Part shown: positions 54,906-63,841 of the stretch, piece by piece | Position numbering within the stretch: the first letter of the stretch is position 1 | Layout: each line of letters opens with the position of its first letter | From: Desulfocurvus vexinensis DSM 17965 | GTDB lineage: Bacteria; Desulfobacterota; Desulfovibrionia; Desulfovibrionales; Desulfovibrionaceae | Length of the DNA: 64,000 nt | Reading direction: 5' to 3' | NCBI RefSeq assembly: GCF_000519125.1 | Contig: NZ_JAEX01000006.1 | Location: forward strand, 1 to 64,000 | Program-made: the position numbers and the translations under genes | The notes under the pieces: generated by a model | Databases searched by the model: none | Told to the model about the DNA's origin: nothing | The model's input: the letters and a program-made list of their open reading frames with translations, nothing else

Positions 54906-55649
54906 CTAGAAATACCCCAGGCTGCGCAGGGCTTCCATGTGCCGCTCCTTGTCCTGGTCGCGGCCCGAGCGCTCCCCGGCGCCGGGGTCCGGCAGGGCCG
55001 TGCAGGGCACGCAGCCCAGGGAGCGGTAGCCCTGGCCGTAGAGCGCGCAGCAGGGCAGCCCGTGGTCCAGGGTGGCGGCCCAGATGTCGAATTCGCCGAA
55101 ATGCCACAGCGGGGCCAGGCGCAGGTGCGGCGGGTCGGCGTGGGCCTCGGCGGCGGGGCGCGCGGCGCGGGCCGGGTGCTCGTCGGCGCGCACCCCGGTG
55201 ATGAGCACGGCAATATCCAGCGCCGCCACGGCCCCGGCCAGGGGTCGGACCTTGAGGTCGCGGCAGCAGGCCACCTTGTCCACGGCCACGGGGTAGGCCT
55301 CCAGGTCCACCCCGGGCCGGGCCACATGCAGGTCCACGCCCCAGGCCTCGGCCAGGGCGTCGCGAAAGGCCAGCACCTGCGGGAACTTGCAGCCCGTGTC
55401 CAGGTTCACGGCCCGGGGCCGCGCCCCCGGGGCGACCTCGGCCAGCACCGCGCGCCACAGCCACAGGGCCAGGGTCGAGTCCTTGCCGCCGGTCCAGGCC
55501 ACGGCCACGCGCCCCGGCCCGGCGGCCAGGGCCGCCGCGCGCAGGAAAGCCCAGGCCGCCGCCAGGCGGCCCTCCAGCACGGGCCCGCCCGGGGCCAGGG
55601 GCGGCAGGGCCGCCAGCAGGGTTTGGGGATCGATCGTCTGTCCGCTCAT
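54906..55649 (-). CDS. CysH-like PP-loop protein with cluster cysteines
   Basis: The protein (247 residues) resembles APS/PAPS reductases. The PP-loop is WTGGKDSTL (52-60). The paired cysteines ACC (128-129) and the later GCVPC (213 and 216) match the CC...CxxC ligands of the [4Fe-4S] APS reductases, and LKVRPL and LITGVRADEHPAR follow the same family. It lacks the C-terminal ECGIH/CGLH tail with the catalytic cysteine: the protein ends EALRSLGYF. So assimilatory APS reduction is doubtful. It may be an ATP-pyrophosphatase or thiolation enzyme of another kind. Confidence 0.8.
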   Translation of the reverse strand: MSGQTIDPQTLLAALPPLAPGGPVLEGRLAAAWAFLRAAALAAGPGRVAVAWTGGKDSTLALWLWRAVLAEVAPGARPRAVNLDTGCKFPQVLAFRDALAEAWGVDLHVARPGVDLEAYPVAVDKVACCRDLKVRPLAGAVAALDIAVLITGVRADEHPARAARPAAEAHADPPHLRLAPLWHFGEFDIWAATLDHGLPCCALYGQGYRSLGCVPCTALPDPGAGERSGRDQDKERHMEALRSLGYF

Positions 55650-55844
55650 GGGTCCGGCCACGCTCCCTGCGCCGCAAAGGCAGCGCAGGCCCCGGATACC
55701 CCAGGCCAGCGCCCTTGGCAACGGCGCGGGCGGGCCGCCCGCCAGACCCAGGCCGCGCGCAGGACGCCGCCCTCCCCGAAAGCGCATTGGCAGCCCCTTC
55801 CCGCACCCCGGAGCAAAAAAATGCGCCCCGACGAAAATTCCTCC

Positions 55845-55873
55845 TTGACGGCCACGCCAAAGGAGCCTAAAAA
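55845..55873 (+). promoter_or_regulatory. promoter of the tRNA-Arg gene
   Basis: TTGACG (55845-55850), 17-bp spacer, TAAAAA (55868-55873), 18 bp before the tRNA. The -35 is the same as in the rRNA array. Confidence 0.75.
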
Positions 55874-55891
55874 CCGACCTCTCGACAGCGT

Positions 55892-55968
55892 GGGCTCGTA
55901 GCTCAGTCGGATAGAGTGCCTGGCTACGAACCAGTAGGTCGCAGGTTCGAATCCTGCCGGGCCCACCA
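55892..55968 (+). tRNA. tRNA-Arg (anticodon ACG)
   Basis: A 77-base tRNA with encoded CCA. Acceptor GGGCTCG/CGGGCCC, D arm with GCTC...GAGT, anticodon arm CTGGCTACGAACCAG with ACG at the tip, and T arm GCAGGTTCGAATCCTGC. The first anticodon base is probably edited to inosine. The sequence resembles E. coli tRNA-Arg(ACG). Confidence 0.97.
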
Positions 55969-55980
55969 CGATACGAACAA

Positions 55981-56018
55981 GGGTTTCAGGGTGCAACAGC
56001 CATCCTGAAACCCTTTTT
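55981..56018 (+). terminator. terminator of the tRNA-Arg gene
   Basis: GGGTTTCAGG pairs with CCTGAAACCC around a 13-base loop and is followed by TTTTT, 12 bp after the tRNA. Confidence 0.88.
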
Positions 56019-56435
56019 CCTTTCCCGCCGCGCCTGCGGCAGGCAGCAGAAAGCGCCCCGCCTGCGGCCGACAGTCCAGGAGGCGGCCTTCGGAGCACCC
56101 CGCCTGCGCCTGCATGCCTCCCCGACTGGCGCGCAACGCGGCGCCCAGCCCGCGCCCGCGCGCCCTGCCGTGGCGAGCGGGCCAGGGGCACGGCCTGCGA
56201 ACGCCACCGCCCGCGCCAGCACCGCCCCGCCAAGACAAAAACCTCCGTGACCCGCCAGCGGTCTCCCCTCGCGCACGCCCCCTCGGCCGCGCCGGCAGCC
56301 GCCTTTTTCCGTGCCCGGGGTTGCACCGGGGCGGCGAAGCTGCTAACAAGGAAGACTCGCGCATCCTCCTTCGCCCCGTTCCCGCCCCGCTCCCCGCTCC
56401 CGCGCGCAACAACGCATCCCGGCAGGAGTCACGCC
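56019..56435. other. intergenic region after the tRNA
   Basis: A 417-bp stretch with no supported gene, no integrase and no clear promoter. It is GC-rich and has a few short palindromes only. I saw no second copy of the tRNA end that would mark an integration site. Confidence 0.4.
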
Positions 56436-56918
56436 ATGAGCATGCAGTGCAAGACCATCGTCATCGGCCCGGCGGGCGCCCCGCTGTGCGTGCCTGCCGC
56501 CATGTGGGACGAGCTGCTGGCGCGCCGGGGGCCGCACCCTTTCCACGCCGGGCGCACGGTGAGCGCGGCCCGCGCGCTGCTGACCGTGGCCCCGGGGCGC
56601 GCGCCGCGCCTGGCCGGGCTGCAATGCCTGCGCGTGTTCTTCGACCAGGCCGGGCTGGCCTCCAAATGGCTGCTGTCCGCCGTGATGTTCGCCCCGCCCT
56701 GCCCCCTGGGCCCCGGCGCCGCGCCCGAGCCCGTCCCCGACAAGCACAGCCGCGACCCCCTGTTCTGGTACCCCGACCGGCGCGAGCTGCGCGCCATCGC
56801 CGAGGCCCTCACCGCCGCCTGGGCCCGGGGCCCCGGCGCCACGACGCGCCCGCTGCCCGCAACGCCCGCCCTGGCCGTGCTCCCGCCCGCCATCCCCCTG
56901 ACCCAGCGGCTGCGCTGA
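56436..56918 (+). CDS. hypothetical protein
   Basis: The protein (160 residues) begins MSMQCKTIVIGPAGAPLCVP and contains ALPA-like, Pro-rich and basic segments, with FFDQAGLASKWLLSAVMF as its most structured part. No family is recognised and no signal peptide is visible. The start has ribosome site GGCAGGAG. Codon use is GC-rich like the rest. Confidence 0.6.
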   Translation: MSMQCKTIVIGPAGAPLCVPAAMWDELLARRGPHPFHAGRTVSAARALLTVAPGRAPRLAGLQCLRVFFDQAGLASKWLLSAVMFAPPCPLGPGAAPEPVPDKHSRDPLFWYPDRRELRAIAEALTAAWARGPGATTRPLPATPALAVLPPAIPLTQRLR

Positions 56919-57133
56919 GGCCCGCCCCGCGCCCTGCGGGCCGTTCCGCGCCCGGCATCACTTCGCGCCGCGTCCTCCGCCCTGCCCGCACCGCCCGCGC
57001 GCCACGCCCCGGCGGCCCGAACCCGCCGCAGCGCCGCCCGCAAGGGCCTTGATTCAAACGCCGTTTCATGCCATGGTTCCCCGGCGGTCTGCCAACCGCC
57101 CACACCACCGGACCGACCTGGAGCGCCACCTGC

Positions 57134-57964
57134 ATGGGACCCGGACCTGGCACCGACTCGCCCTATCACCGCGTCAAGCGCAACCTGGCCCGGGCCAACG
57201 GCTACCTGCGCCGCAAGGAATACCGCAAGGCCGTCCAGGCCGCGACCACGGCCTTCGCCATCAAGCCCGACTGCGCCCAGCTCGTGGGCAAACACAAGCA
57301 CGAGCTGGAATTTTTGTGCATCGAGTTCTGCGACAACTTCAATTCCAACCCCGGCGTCATCGCCTTCATGCACGGCATCAAGATCCGCGCCCGGCCCTTT
57401 CTGGCCTACGGCCCCGGCTGCGAGGAGCGCGTGCGCACCAAGCTCGACATCATCGGCGAGCGCATGGACGCCAAGGAGCGCGAGGCCGAGGCCCGGCGTC
57501 TGGCCGCCCTCCAGGAAAAGAAGGCCACCTGGCTGGAGCGCGGCCAGCGGGCCCTGGACGAGGGCCGCTACCCGCGCGGCAAGGCCTGGCTGCGCCGCGT
57601 GGTGGACGAGTTCGGCCACGAGCCCGGCGTGCTGGCCGACATCGCCGCGCGCCTGCTGGACAAGGATCTGCTGCCCGAGGCCGCCGACATCCTGGCCCAG
57701 GCCCGGGCCGCCGACCCCCGCGACCCCGCCATCTACACCATGGCCATCCAGGCCTACCAGGGCCTGGGCGAGATGGCCAAGGCCGAGGCGGTCTACCTGG
57801 CGGCCATCCGCCAGTTCGGCGGCCACCCGCAAACCTACCTGAACCTGGCCCGGCACTACATGACCTGGCGCAAGCGCGACAAGGCCTACGAATTCGCCCG
57901 CAAGGCCCTGGACGCCGACCCCGCCCTGACCGAGGCCCGCGAGATCATGCGCCGCACGGGCTGA
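57134..57964 (+). CDS. tetratricopeptide-repeat protein
   Basis: The protein (276 residues) has an N-terminal repeat-like helix pair (VKRNLARANGYLRRKEYRKAVQAATTAF), a middle helix rich in Arg/Glu (about 110-145) and at least three C-terminal TPR units (GQRALDEGRYPRGKAWLRR, YTMAIQAYQGLGEMAKAEAVY and YLNLARHYMTWRKRDKAYEFARKAL). These mediate protein contacts. No signal peptide. I chose the ATG at 57134 (GGAG upstream); the frame opens at 57068. The partner is unknown. Confidence 0.75.
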   Translation: MGPGPGTDSPYHRVKRNLARANGYLRRKEYRKAVQAATTAFAIKPDCAQLVGKHKHELEFLCIEFCDNFNSNPGVIAFMHGIKIRARPFLAYGPGCEERVRTKLDIIGERMDAKEREAEARRLAALQEKKATWLERGQRALDEGRYPRGKAWLRRVVDEFGHEPGVLADIAARLLDKDLLPEAADILAQARAADPRDPAIYTMAIQAYQGLGEMAKAEAVYLAAIRQFGGHPQTYLNLARHYMTWRKRDKAYEFARKALDADPALTEAREIMRRTG

Positions 57965-58146
57965 CCCCGCCCCGCCGCCCGCGCGACAGCCTTCGACACA
58001 GGGCCACAAGGCCCCCGGCCCCCGCTGCACGGGACGCAACGCGACTAGGCGCACAGCGCGACTTGACCCCCGCCCCGGGCGCGGGTATCCCCGTAGCGCG
58101 CGCCCCGGACAGCGCGCCCCGCGCCACCCCCAGCCCCGGAGCCCCC

Positions 58147-58365
58147 ATGGACCTCAAGGCCAGCATCAAACGCGCCACCAGCCTCGCCCGCGAGCAGGGC
58201 CACGACATGGTCGTGGGCGACGACGGCTCGGGCGCGTGGGTCATCATGCCCCTGGCCGACCCGCGCTCCGACGCCCTGCGCCCGGGGTTCATCGTCGGCC
58301 CCCAGGGCCTGCGCTACCCCGAGGACCACGAACAGGCCGTGGGCCTCATGGCCCGGGGCCGCTGA
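58147..58365 (+). CDS. small hypothetical protein
   Basis: The protein (72 residues) begins MDLKASIKRATSLAREQGHD and contains GSGAWVIMPLADPRS. It could fold as a small alpha/beta protein, but no family is recognised. No strong ribosome site is seen. It lies between the TPR gene and the histidine kinase on the same strand. Confidence 0.55.
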   Translation: MDLKASIKRATSLAREQGHDMVVGDDGSGAWVIMPLADPRSDALRPGFIVGPQGLRYPEDHEQAVGLMARGR

Positions 58366-58483
58366 AGGCCGCCGCCCGCAGCGCCACCCGGAGCCGCCCC
58401 CCTTGCCGCGCGGCCCGAAACGTGGGAAAGCCTGAGCGGCGGCAAGCACTTGCAAGACAAGGACACGCGAGACAGGCACGCCC

Positions 58484-59632
58484 ATGAGCACGTCCCCCCT
58501 GCCCACGGCCTTCGCCCCGGCGGAGCGCTCCCCCGAAGCGGAAATCCTCGCCGACGCCCGCCTGTTCCAGACGTCCACCGCCTCCGAGGTGCTGGACGCC
58601 ATGCCCGCGCCGGTGCTGGTGCTCAACCCCTGCCGCCAGCTGGTGCACGGCAACCAGGCCCTGTGGCTGTACCTGGACAAGGACGGCCCCGGCGACGCCC
58701 TGGGCCGCAGGCCCGGCGAGCTGTTCGACTGCACCTACGCCCGCCAGACCCCCGGCGGCTGCGGGACCACCGAGTTCTGCCGCGAATGCGGGGCCGTGGG
58801 CGCCATCCTCTCCAGCATCCGCGGCCTGGCCGCCACCCGCGAGTGCAACATGCTGCGCGAGGCAGGCGGCGAGATCACGGCCCTGGACCTGCTCGTCCAC
58901 GCCGCGCCCTACGTCACCCTGGGCCGCCCGCTGACCATCTTCACCATCCACGACGTGAGCCACGCCAAGCGCCGCCGCTACTTAGAGCGCATCTTCTTCC
59001 ACGACATCATCAACAGCGCGGGCAACGCCACCGGGCTGGTGGAGCTGCTCCACGAGCAGGCCGAGGGCGAGCAGCGCCACGAGCTGGGCCTGTTGCTGCG
59101 CACGCTGACCCACCTGGTGGACGAGATCCAGAGCCAGAAGACCCTCCTGGCCGCAGAAAGCCAGGAGCTGGTGGTGCGCAACGCCCCGGTGCGCTCCGCC
59201 GAGCTGCTGGACGCCCTGGCCGCGCAGTACGCCAACCACCCCCGGGCCGAGGGCCGGACCATCGCCGTGGAGCAGGCCAGCGACGCGGTGGAGCTGGTCA
59301 CCGATCCGGCCCTGCTGGGCCGCGTGCTGGGCAACATGCTCAAGAACGCCCTGGAGGCCACGCCCCCCGGGGGCGCCGTGCGCGCCTGGTGCCGCGCCCA
59401 GGGCGAGACGGTGGGCTTTTTCGTCCACAACCAGGGCCGCATCCCGGCCCGCGTCCAGCGCCAGATATTCCGCCGCTCCTTCTCGTCCAAAGGCGACGAC
59501 CGGGGCCTGGGCACCTTCAGCATGCGCCTGCTGGCCCAGAACCACCTGGGGGGCCGGGTCTGGTTCACGTCCACGGAGCAGGAGGGCACCGTCTTCTGCG
59601 TGGAGCTGCCCCGCCGCCCCGCCGCCCCGTAA
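58484..59632 (+). CDS. PAS-domain histidine kinase with cysteine cluster
   Basis: The protein (382 residues) is soluble with a PAS-type sensing domain (about 36-160) and a kinase module: the H-box is FFHDIINSAG with His173, the N box GNMLKNALEATPPGG, and the last G box GLGTFSMRLL. The PAS domain contains CTYARQTPGGCGTTEFCREC (83-102), four Cys at 83, 93, 99 and 102, which could bind a metal or an iron-sulfur cluster or act as a redox switch. No response regulator is adjacent. A ferredoxin gene converges on its end. Confidence 0.85.
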   Translation: MSTSPLPTAFAPAERSPEAEILADARLFQTSTASEVLDAMPAPVLVLNPCRQLVHGNQALWLYLDKDGPGDALGRRPGELFDCTYARQTPGGCGTTEFCRECGAVGAILSSIRGLAATRECNMLREAGGEITALDLLVHAAPYVTLGRPLTIFTIHDVSHAKRRRYLERIFFHDIINSAGNATGLVELLHEQAEGEQRHELGLLLRTLTHLVDEIQSQKTLLAAESQELVVRNAPVRSAELLDALAAQYANHPRAEGRTIAVEQASDAVELVTDPALLGRVLGNMLKNALEATPPGGAVRAWCRAQGETVGFFVHNQGRIPARVQRQIFRRSFSSKGDDRGLGTFSMRLLAQNHLGGRVWFTSTEQEGTVFCVELPRRPAAP

Positions 59633-59666
59633 AAAACGGCGGGACCGGCCTTGCGGTCCGGTCCCG
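59632..59666 (-). terminator. terminator of the ferredoxin gene, shared with the kinase
   Basis: On the minus strand CGGGACCG and CGGTCCCG form a stem, followed by CCGTTTTTT. The plus strand sees the same hairpin after the kinase stop. Confidence 0.8.
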
Positions 59667-59694
59667 TTGTCCTTGCCTCGTTCGTCCCGCCGGG

Positions 59695-59949
<255 letters not shown>

Positions 59950-59984
59950 TCAACAATACCGAGTGTGCCACCAGCATTTCCCGC

Positions 59985-60011
59985 CCCGGGGCGGTCTTTT
60001 TTCGCCCCGGG
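59985..60011. repeat. inverted repeat upstream of the sigma-28 promoter
   Basis: CCCGGGGCG-N9-CGCCCCGGG, perfect 9-bp arms, with a TTTTTT run in the loop, just upstream of the -35 of the small motility-linked gene. Confidence 0.5.
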
Positions 60012-60014
60012 CCC

Positions 60015-60041
60015 TAAAGTTCCCTCAAGCCCTGCCGATAT
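60015..60041 (+). promoter_or_regulatory. sigma-28 (FliA) promoter
   Basis: TAAAGTTC, an 11-bp spacer, GCCGATAT: seven of eight bases match each half of the FliA consensus TAAAGTTT-N11-GCCGATAA and the spacer is exact. It lies 48 bp upstream of the small gene starting at 60090. Confidence 0.85.
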
Positions 60042-60089
60042 GACGGGGACAAGGCGTTTTGTTCGGCCTGCGGCAAGGAGGGGAGGCCT

Positions 60090-60302
60090 ATGGATTTCAG
60101 CATCAGCTCGGACATGTCCACGACGACCATGTCCATGGGCATGAGCAAGCAGGAATTCGGCGCCCAGGTGGTATCCAAGACTCTGGACTACATGAACTCG
60201 AACCAGTCGTCCTTCGGCTCCAACGCCGACTACGACTTCCAGACCAGCGTGCTCGGCGCCGCGTACAACGGCTCCGGGACCATGCTCGACATGATGATCT
60301 AA
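60090..60302 (+). CDS. small protein under a FliA promoter, likely motility-linked
   Basis: The protein (70 residues) is Ser/Met/Asn-rich: MDFSISSDMSTTTMSMGMSK, then an amphipathic helix with VVSKTLDYMNSN and a C-terminus ending MLDMMI. It has no signal peptide and no cysteine. A strong ribosome site (AGGAGGGGAGG) and the FliA promoter upstream suggest high expression with late flagellar genes. It could belong with the small YjfB-type motility proteins, but the sequence alone is too weak to say so. Confidence 0.75.
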   Translation: MDFSISSDMSTTTMSMGMSKQEFGAQVVSKTLDYMNSNQSSFGSNADYDFQTSVLGAAYNGSGTMLDMMI

Positions 60303-60340
60303 CGCCGCCGCGCCGCCGGACCGGACGCCTTCGACAGCGG

Positions 60341-60378
60341 AACCCCGCTCCTGCACGCCTGCAGGGGCGGGGTTTTCC
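60341..60378 (+). terminator. terminator after the small motility-linked gene
   Basis: AACCCCGCTCCTGCA pairs with TGCAGGGGCGGGGTT around a short loop (one mismatch), followed by TTCC. Confidence 0.85.
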
Positions 60379-60478
60379 TTGTGCGCGCCCGGGCCTTTGA
60401 CCTCGGGGCGCGCTTGTGTCACACCACTGCGGTGGCCCAAGGGCCGCAGCAGCAATCCCAACCCGTCACGGAGGCGCC

Positions 60479-60742
60479 ATGAACCGCATCGCATCCCTGG
60501 CCGCCGCGCTGGCCGCCGCCGCCCTGCTGGCCGCCTGCGGGCCGACCCTTGGCTGGTCCAAGAAAGGCCTGCACCCCTCGGCCTGGAGCATCGACGAGGA
60601 CAACTGCACCTGGGAGGCGACCCACGAGCTTCAGGGCGACGGCACCTACGCCCCCGTGGAGCGCTCCGACGAGGAGATCGAGACGCGGGTCGGCCGCTGC
60701 ATGCAGGGCCAGGGCTACACCTGGGGCCCCATCGACGACTGA
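60479..60742 (+). CDS. small lipoprotein
   Basis: The protein (87 residues) has a signal with lipobox LLAAC (Cys about 20), followed by an acidic domain with two Cys (NCTWEATHELQGDG and GRCMQGQGYTWGP), which could pair as a disulfide. It is probably anchored in the envelope. Ribosome site GGAGG. Function unknown. Confidence 0.75.
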   Translation: MNRIASLAAALAAAALLAACGPTLGWSKKGLHPSAWSIDEDNCTWEATHELQGDGTYAPVERSDEEIETRVGRCMQGQGYTWGPIDD

Positions 60743-60810
60743 CGGGCCGCCCGGCCCGGCGCAGGCGCCAGGACCCCGGCGGCCCGGCCAGAAACAGGCG
60801 CGCCCGGGGC

Positions 60811-61092
60811 TCAGTCCTGGTCCTCGGGCTCCAGCAGGTTCTTGTCCACCGCGTGGCGGATGAACAGCGACAACACCTGCTCGCCGTCCTCGAAGAGAAC
60901 CATCAGCCGGTCCTTGTCCAGGTGGCCGAGCCTGCTGGTCACGAAATCCTTGATGCCCAGGGCGGCGGCGACCTTGAACAAGTCGGCGTAGTCCTCGGAC
61001 GAGTTCAGCAGGGCGTAGATGCCGCCCTCCATGCGCCCCAGCAGTTCATCCACGTCCAGGGAGCCCAGGTCGGGCGCGGTTTCCTCGGTCAT
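60811..61092 (-). CDS. hypothetical acidic protein
   Basis: The protein (93 residues) begins MTEETAPDLGSLDVDELL and is acidic and helical, with VTSRLGHLDKDRLMVLFEDGEQVLSLFIRHAVDK as its longest helix pair. No family is recognised. The ATG at 61092 has an AGAGGACG ribosome site. It stands alone on the minus strand. Confidence 0.65.
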   Translation of the reverse strand: MTEETAPDLGSLDVDELLGRMEGGIYALLNSSEDYADLFKVAAALGIKDFVTSRLGHLDKDRLMVLFEDGEQVLSLFIRHAVDKNLLEPEDQD

Positions 61093-61377
61093 ACGTCCTC
61101 TCTTGCTTGATGCGGCCATGCCCCCTTCGCCGCCGGGCGCGGGGCACGGCGCCCCGCTCTCCCCCCATACGCTGCCGCCGGGGGTGCGTCAAAAGCATTG
61201 TGCCCCGAGGCGGGGCCACACGCCGCCGCCGGATTTCCGCCAAGGTGCCCCCGGGGGCGGCCCGGGGCTGGACGCCGCGCCCCCAAGCCCTGTAAGAACC
61301 ACCACGAGCCCGCGCGGCGGCCCGTGCCTCGTGAGCCGCCACGCCGCCGGGCAATCCGCCGCCAAGGAGCCGCCACC

Positions 61378-63582
61378 ATGCCCCAGCCCCCCGCCGCCAA
61401 CCTGCTGGCTGCCGAAAAAAGCCCCTACCTGCTGCAACACGCGCACAACCCCGTGCACTGGCGCCCCTGGGGCGAGGCCGCCCTGGCCGCCGCCCGCGAG
61501 CAGGACAGGCCGCTGTTCATCTCCATCGGCTACTCGGCCTGCCACTGGTGCCACGTCATGGAGCGCGAATCCTTCGAGGACGCCGAGGTGGCCGCCGCCC
61601 TCAACGCGCAGTTCATCTGCGTGAAGGTGGACCGCGAGGAACGCCCCGACGTGGACGCCGTGTTCATGACCGCCTGCCAGATGACCACCGGGCGCGGCGG
61701 CTGGCCGCTGACCGTCTTCGCCACCCCGGACGGCGAGCCCTTCTTCACCGCCACCTACCTGCCCCCGCGCACCGTGCCGGGCCGCCCGGGGCGGCCCGGG
61801 CTTGTGGAGATGGCCACGCACATCGGCCGCCTGTGGCGCGAGGACCGCGCGACCCTGGCCAAGGCCGCCGCCCAGGTGGCCGAACACCTGGCGGGCTACT
61901 TTGCGGGCGCGGCCAAGGGCGGGGCCCTGCCCGGCGCGCAGGTGCCGGAGGAGGCCGCGCGCGAGCTGGCCCTGCGCTACGACCAACGCTTCGGCGGCTT
62001 CGGCCCGGGGCCCAAGTTCCCGGCGCCGCACGTCCCGGCCTTCCTGCTGGCCGAGGCCCGGCGCAGCGGGCAGCCCGCCCCGCGCGACATGGCCCTGCAC
62101 ACCCTGTCGGCCATGCGCCTGGGCGGCATGTTCGACCAGGTGGGCCTGGGCTTTTTCCGCTACAGCACCGACGAAAAATGGCTGCTGCCGCACTTCGAGA
62201 AAATGCTCTGCGACCAGGCCGGGCTGGCCCTGGCCTGCCTGGACGCCTTCGCGGCCACGGGCGCGCCGCTGTTCGCGCGCAGCGCCGAGGAAACCTGCGA
62301 CTATGTGACCCGCGTGCTCACCGCGCCCGGCGGCGCCTTCCACAGCGCCGAGGACGCCGACAGCCCGGACGGCCAGGGCGGCCACGGCGAAGGCGCCCAC
62401 TACGTCTGGACCACCGCCGAGATCATGGCCCTGCTGGGGCCCGACGACGGCGCCTTCGTGACCACGCGCTTCGGGATGCAGGCCGGGGGCAACTACCGCG
62501 ACGAGGCCACGGGCCAGCCCACGGGCGCCAACATCCTGCACCTGCGCGGCCCCCTGCCCGCCGCCGAGGACGCCCGCTGGGAGCGCATCCGCCCCCGGCT
62601 GCTGGCCGCGCGCGAGGCCCGCCCCCGGCCCGCAATGGACACCAAGATCCTCGCCGACTGGAACGGGCGGATGATCGCCGCCCTGGCGCGCACCGCGCGC
62701 CTGCTGGACCGCCCGGACCTGCTTGAGGCCGCCGGGCGCGCGGCGGATTTCGTGCTCACGGCCATGGTCCGCCCCGACGGCGGGCTGTGGCACTCGTGGT
62801 GCGCCGGGCAGGCCGCCGTGCCCGGCACCGCCGACGACTACGCGGCCCTGGTGGGCGCCCTGCTGGAACTCTACGCGGCGGACCACGACCCCGACCGCCT
62901 GGCCCGGGCCCTGGAACTGCAACGGCGCATGGACCAGGACTTCTGGGACCCGGCGACCCCGGGGGCGGCGCAAGGAGAGACGCAGGCGGCAGCGGAGACT
63001 CCGGGAATGGGCAAAGAACACGGAGCGCCAGCAGCGACAGGCGCGCGGCAGCCCGGGGCCCCGGACGCAGGCGCCGCGCCCACGGGCAGCGGCTATTTCC
63101 TCACCGCCGGGCAGGCCCCGGGGCTGCCCGCGCGGCCCAAGGAGGTCTACGACGGGGCGCACCCCTCGGCCAACTCCCTGGCCCTGGACAACCTGCTGAC
63201 CCTGGGGCGGCTCACGGGCGACCCGGCGCACACCCGCCGCGCCGAGGCGCTGCTGGCGGCCTTTTCGGGCAACCTCGCCGAAAATCCCTCGGCCCACGCC
63301 CATTTCCTGTGCGGCCTGCTCCGCTGGCTGGCCCCGGGCCCGGACGTGGTCGTGGTCGGCACCCCCGGCAGCCCGGACACCGCAGCCCTGCTCGCCGCCA
63401 TCCGCACTCAGGCCCCGCCCGACACCCTGGTCCTGCTCAAGAACCCGGCGGACACGCGCCTGGACGCCCTTGCGCCGTTCACCCAGGACATGGCCGCCCA
63501 GGGCGGCAAGGCCACGGCCTACATCTGCCGCGACCAGACCTGCGCCCCCCCGGCCACGGACCCCGCGCGCCTGCCGTTCTGA
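61378..63582 (+). CDS. DUF255/YyaL thioredoxin-domain protein
   Basis: The protein (734 residues) has an N-terminal thioredoxin-like DUF255 domain: [18 protein letters not shown] and [17 protein letters not shown] with the redox-like CxxC at 55 and 58, and [11 protein letters not shown]. The rest is a long alpha/alpha toroid ([32 protein letters not shown]). Members are cytoplasmic and conserved in all domains, with no settled function. A linker of about 40 Ala/Pro/Gly residues near 530-575 looks like an insertion. Ribosome site AAGGAG. Confidence 0.92.
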   Translation: MPQPPAANLLAAEKSPYLLQHAHNPVHWRPWGEAALAAAREQDRPLFISIGYSACHWCHVMERESFEDAEVAAALNAQFICVKVDREERPDVDAVFMTACQMTTGRGGWPLTVFATPDGEPFFTATYLPPRTVPGRPGRPGLVEMATHIGRLWREDRATLAKAAAQVAEHLAGYFAGAAKGGALPGAQVPEEAARELALRYDQRFGGFGPGPKFPAPHVPAFLLAEARRSGQPAPRDMALHTLSAMRLGGMFDQVGLGFFRYSTDEKWLLPHFEKMLCDQAGLALACLDAFAATGAPLFARSAEETCDYVTRVLTAPGGAFHSAEDADSPDGQGGHGEGAHYVWTTAEIMALLGPDDGAFVTTRFGMQAGGNYRDEATGQPTGANILHLRGPLPAAEDARWERIRPRLLAAREARPRPAMDTKILADWNGRMIAALARTARLLDRPDLLEAAGRAADFVLTAMVRPDGGLWHSWCAGQAAVPGTADDYAALVGALLELYAADHDPDRLARALELQRRMDQDFWDPATPGAAQGETQAAAETPGMGKEHGAPAATGARQPGAPDAGAAPTGSGYFLTAGQAPGLPARPKEVYDGAHPSANSLALDNLLTLGRLTGDPAHTRRAEALLAAFSGNLAENPSAHAHFLCGLLRWLAPGPDVVVVGTPGSPDTAALLAAIRTQAPPDTLVLLKNPADTRLDALAPFTQDMAAQGGKATAYICRDQTCAPPATDPARLPF

Positions 63583-63613
63583 CCTCCGGCGACCGGTCGC
63601 ACAAACACAGACC

Positions 63614-63652
63614 TCCCCGCCAGCCCAGGCTGGCGGGGAGGGCTTGTTTTTT
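63614..63652 (+). terminator. terminator of the DUF255 gene
   Basis: CCCCGCCAGCC-CAG-GCTGGCGGGG stem, then AGGGCTTGTTTTTTC, about 30 bp after the stop. The sequence from here to the next gene (63653-63841) is AT-rich. Confidence 0.75.
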
Positions 63653-63686
63653 CATGCGGGTTCCGGCCTTCGACGCGCCTTCTCTC

Positions 63687-63739
63687 TAATCACTTGCGAT
63701 TTAGCCAACTTTATGCAAAGAATATGGATAATCACTTGC
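63687..63739 (+). repeat. direct repeat TAATCACTTGC, 42 bp apart
   Basis: TAATCACTTGC occurs at 63687-63697 and 63729-63739, exactly 42 bp (four helical turns) apart, in an AT-rich segment ahead of the PAS gene. It may be a regulator binding pair. Confidence 0.5.
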
Positions 63740-63841
63740 ATTTGATTACAAGATAAAATCCGATTTAAACGTCAGACGATGAAGACCACACACGATGGCA
63801 TCACCAAAAGCTTTTGAACCTTTTTTTATATAGGTCCTAAA

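Noticed and set aside
55892-56435. tRNA-Arg as an integration site of a mobile island
   Set aside because: No integrase, phage gene or second copy of the tRNA 3' end was seen in the following 8 kb; the tRNA has its own terminator.
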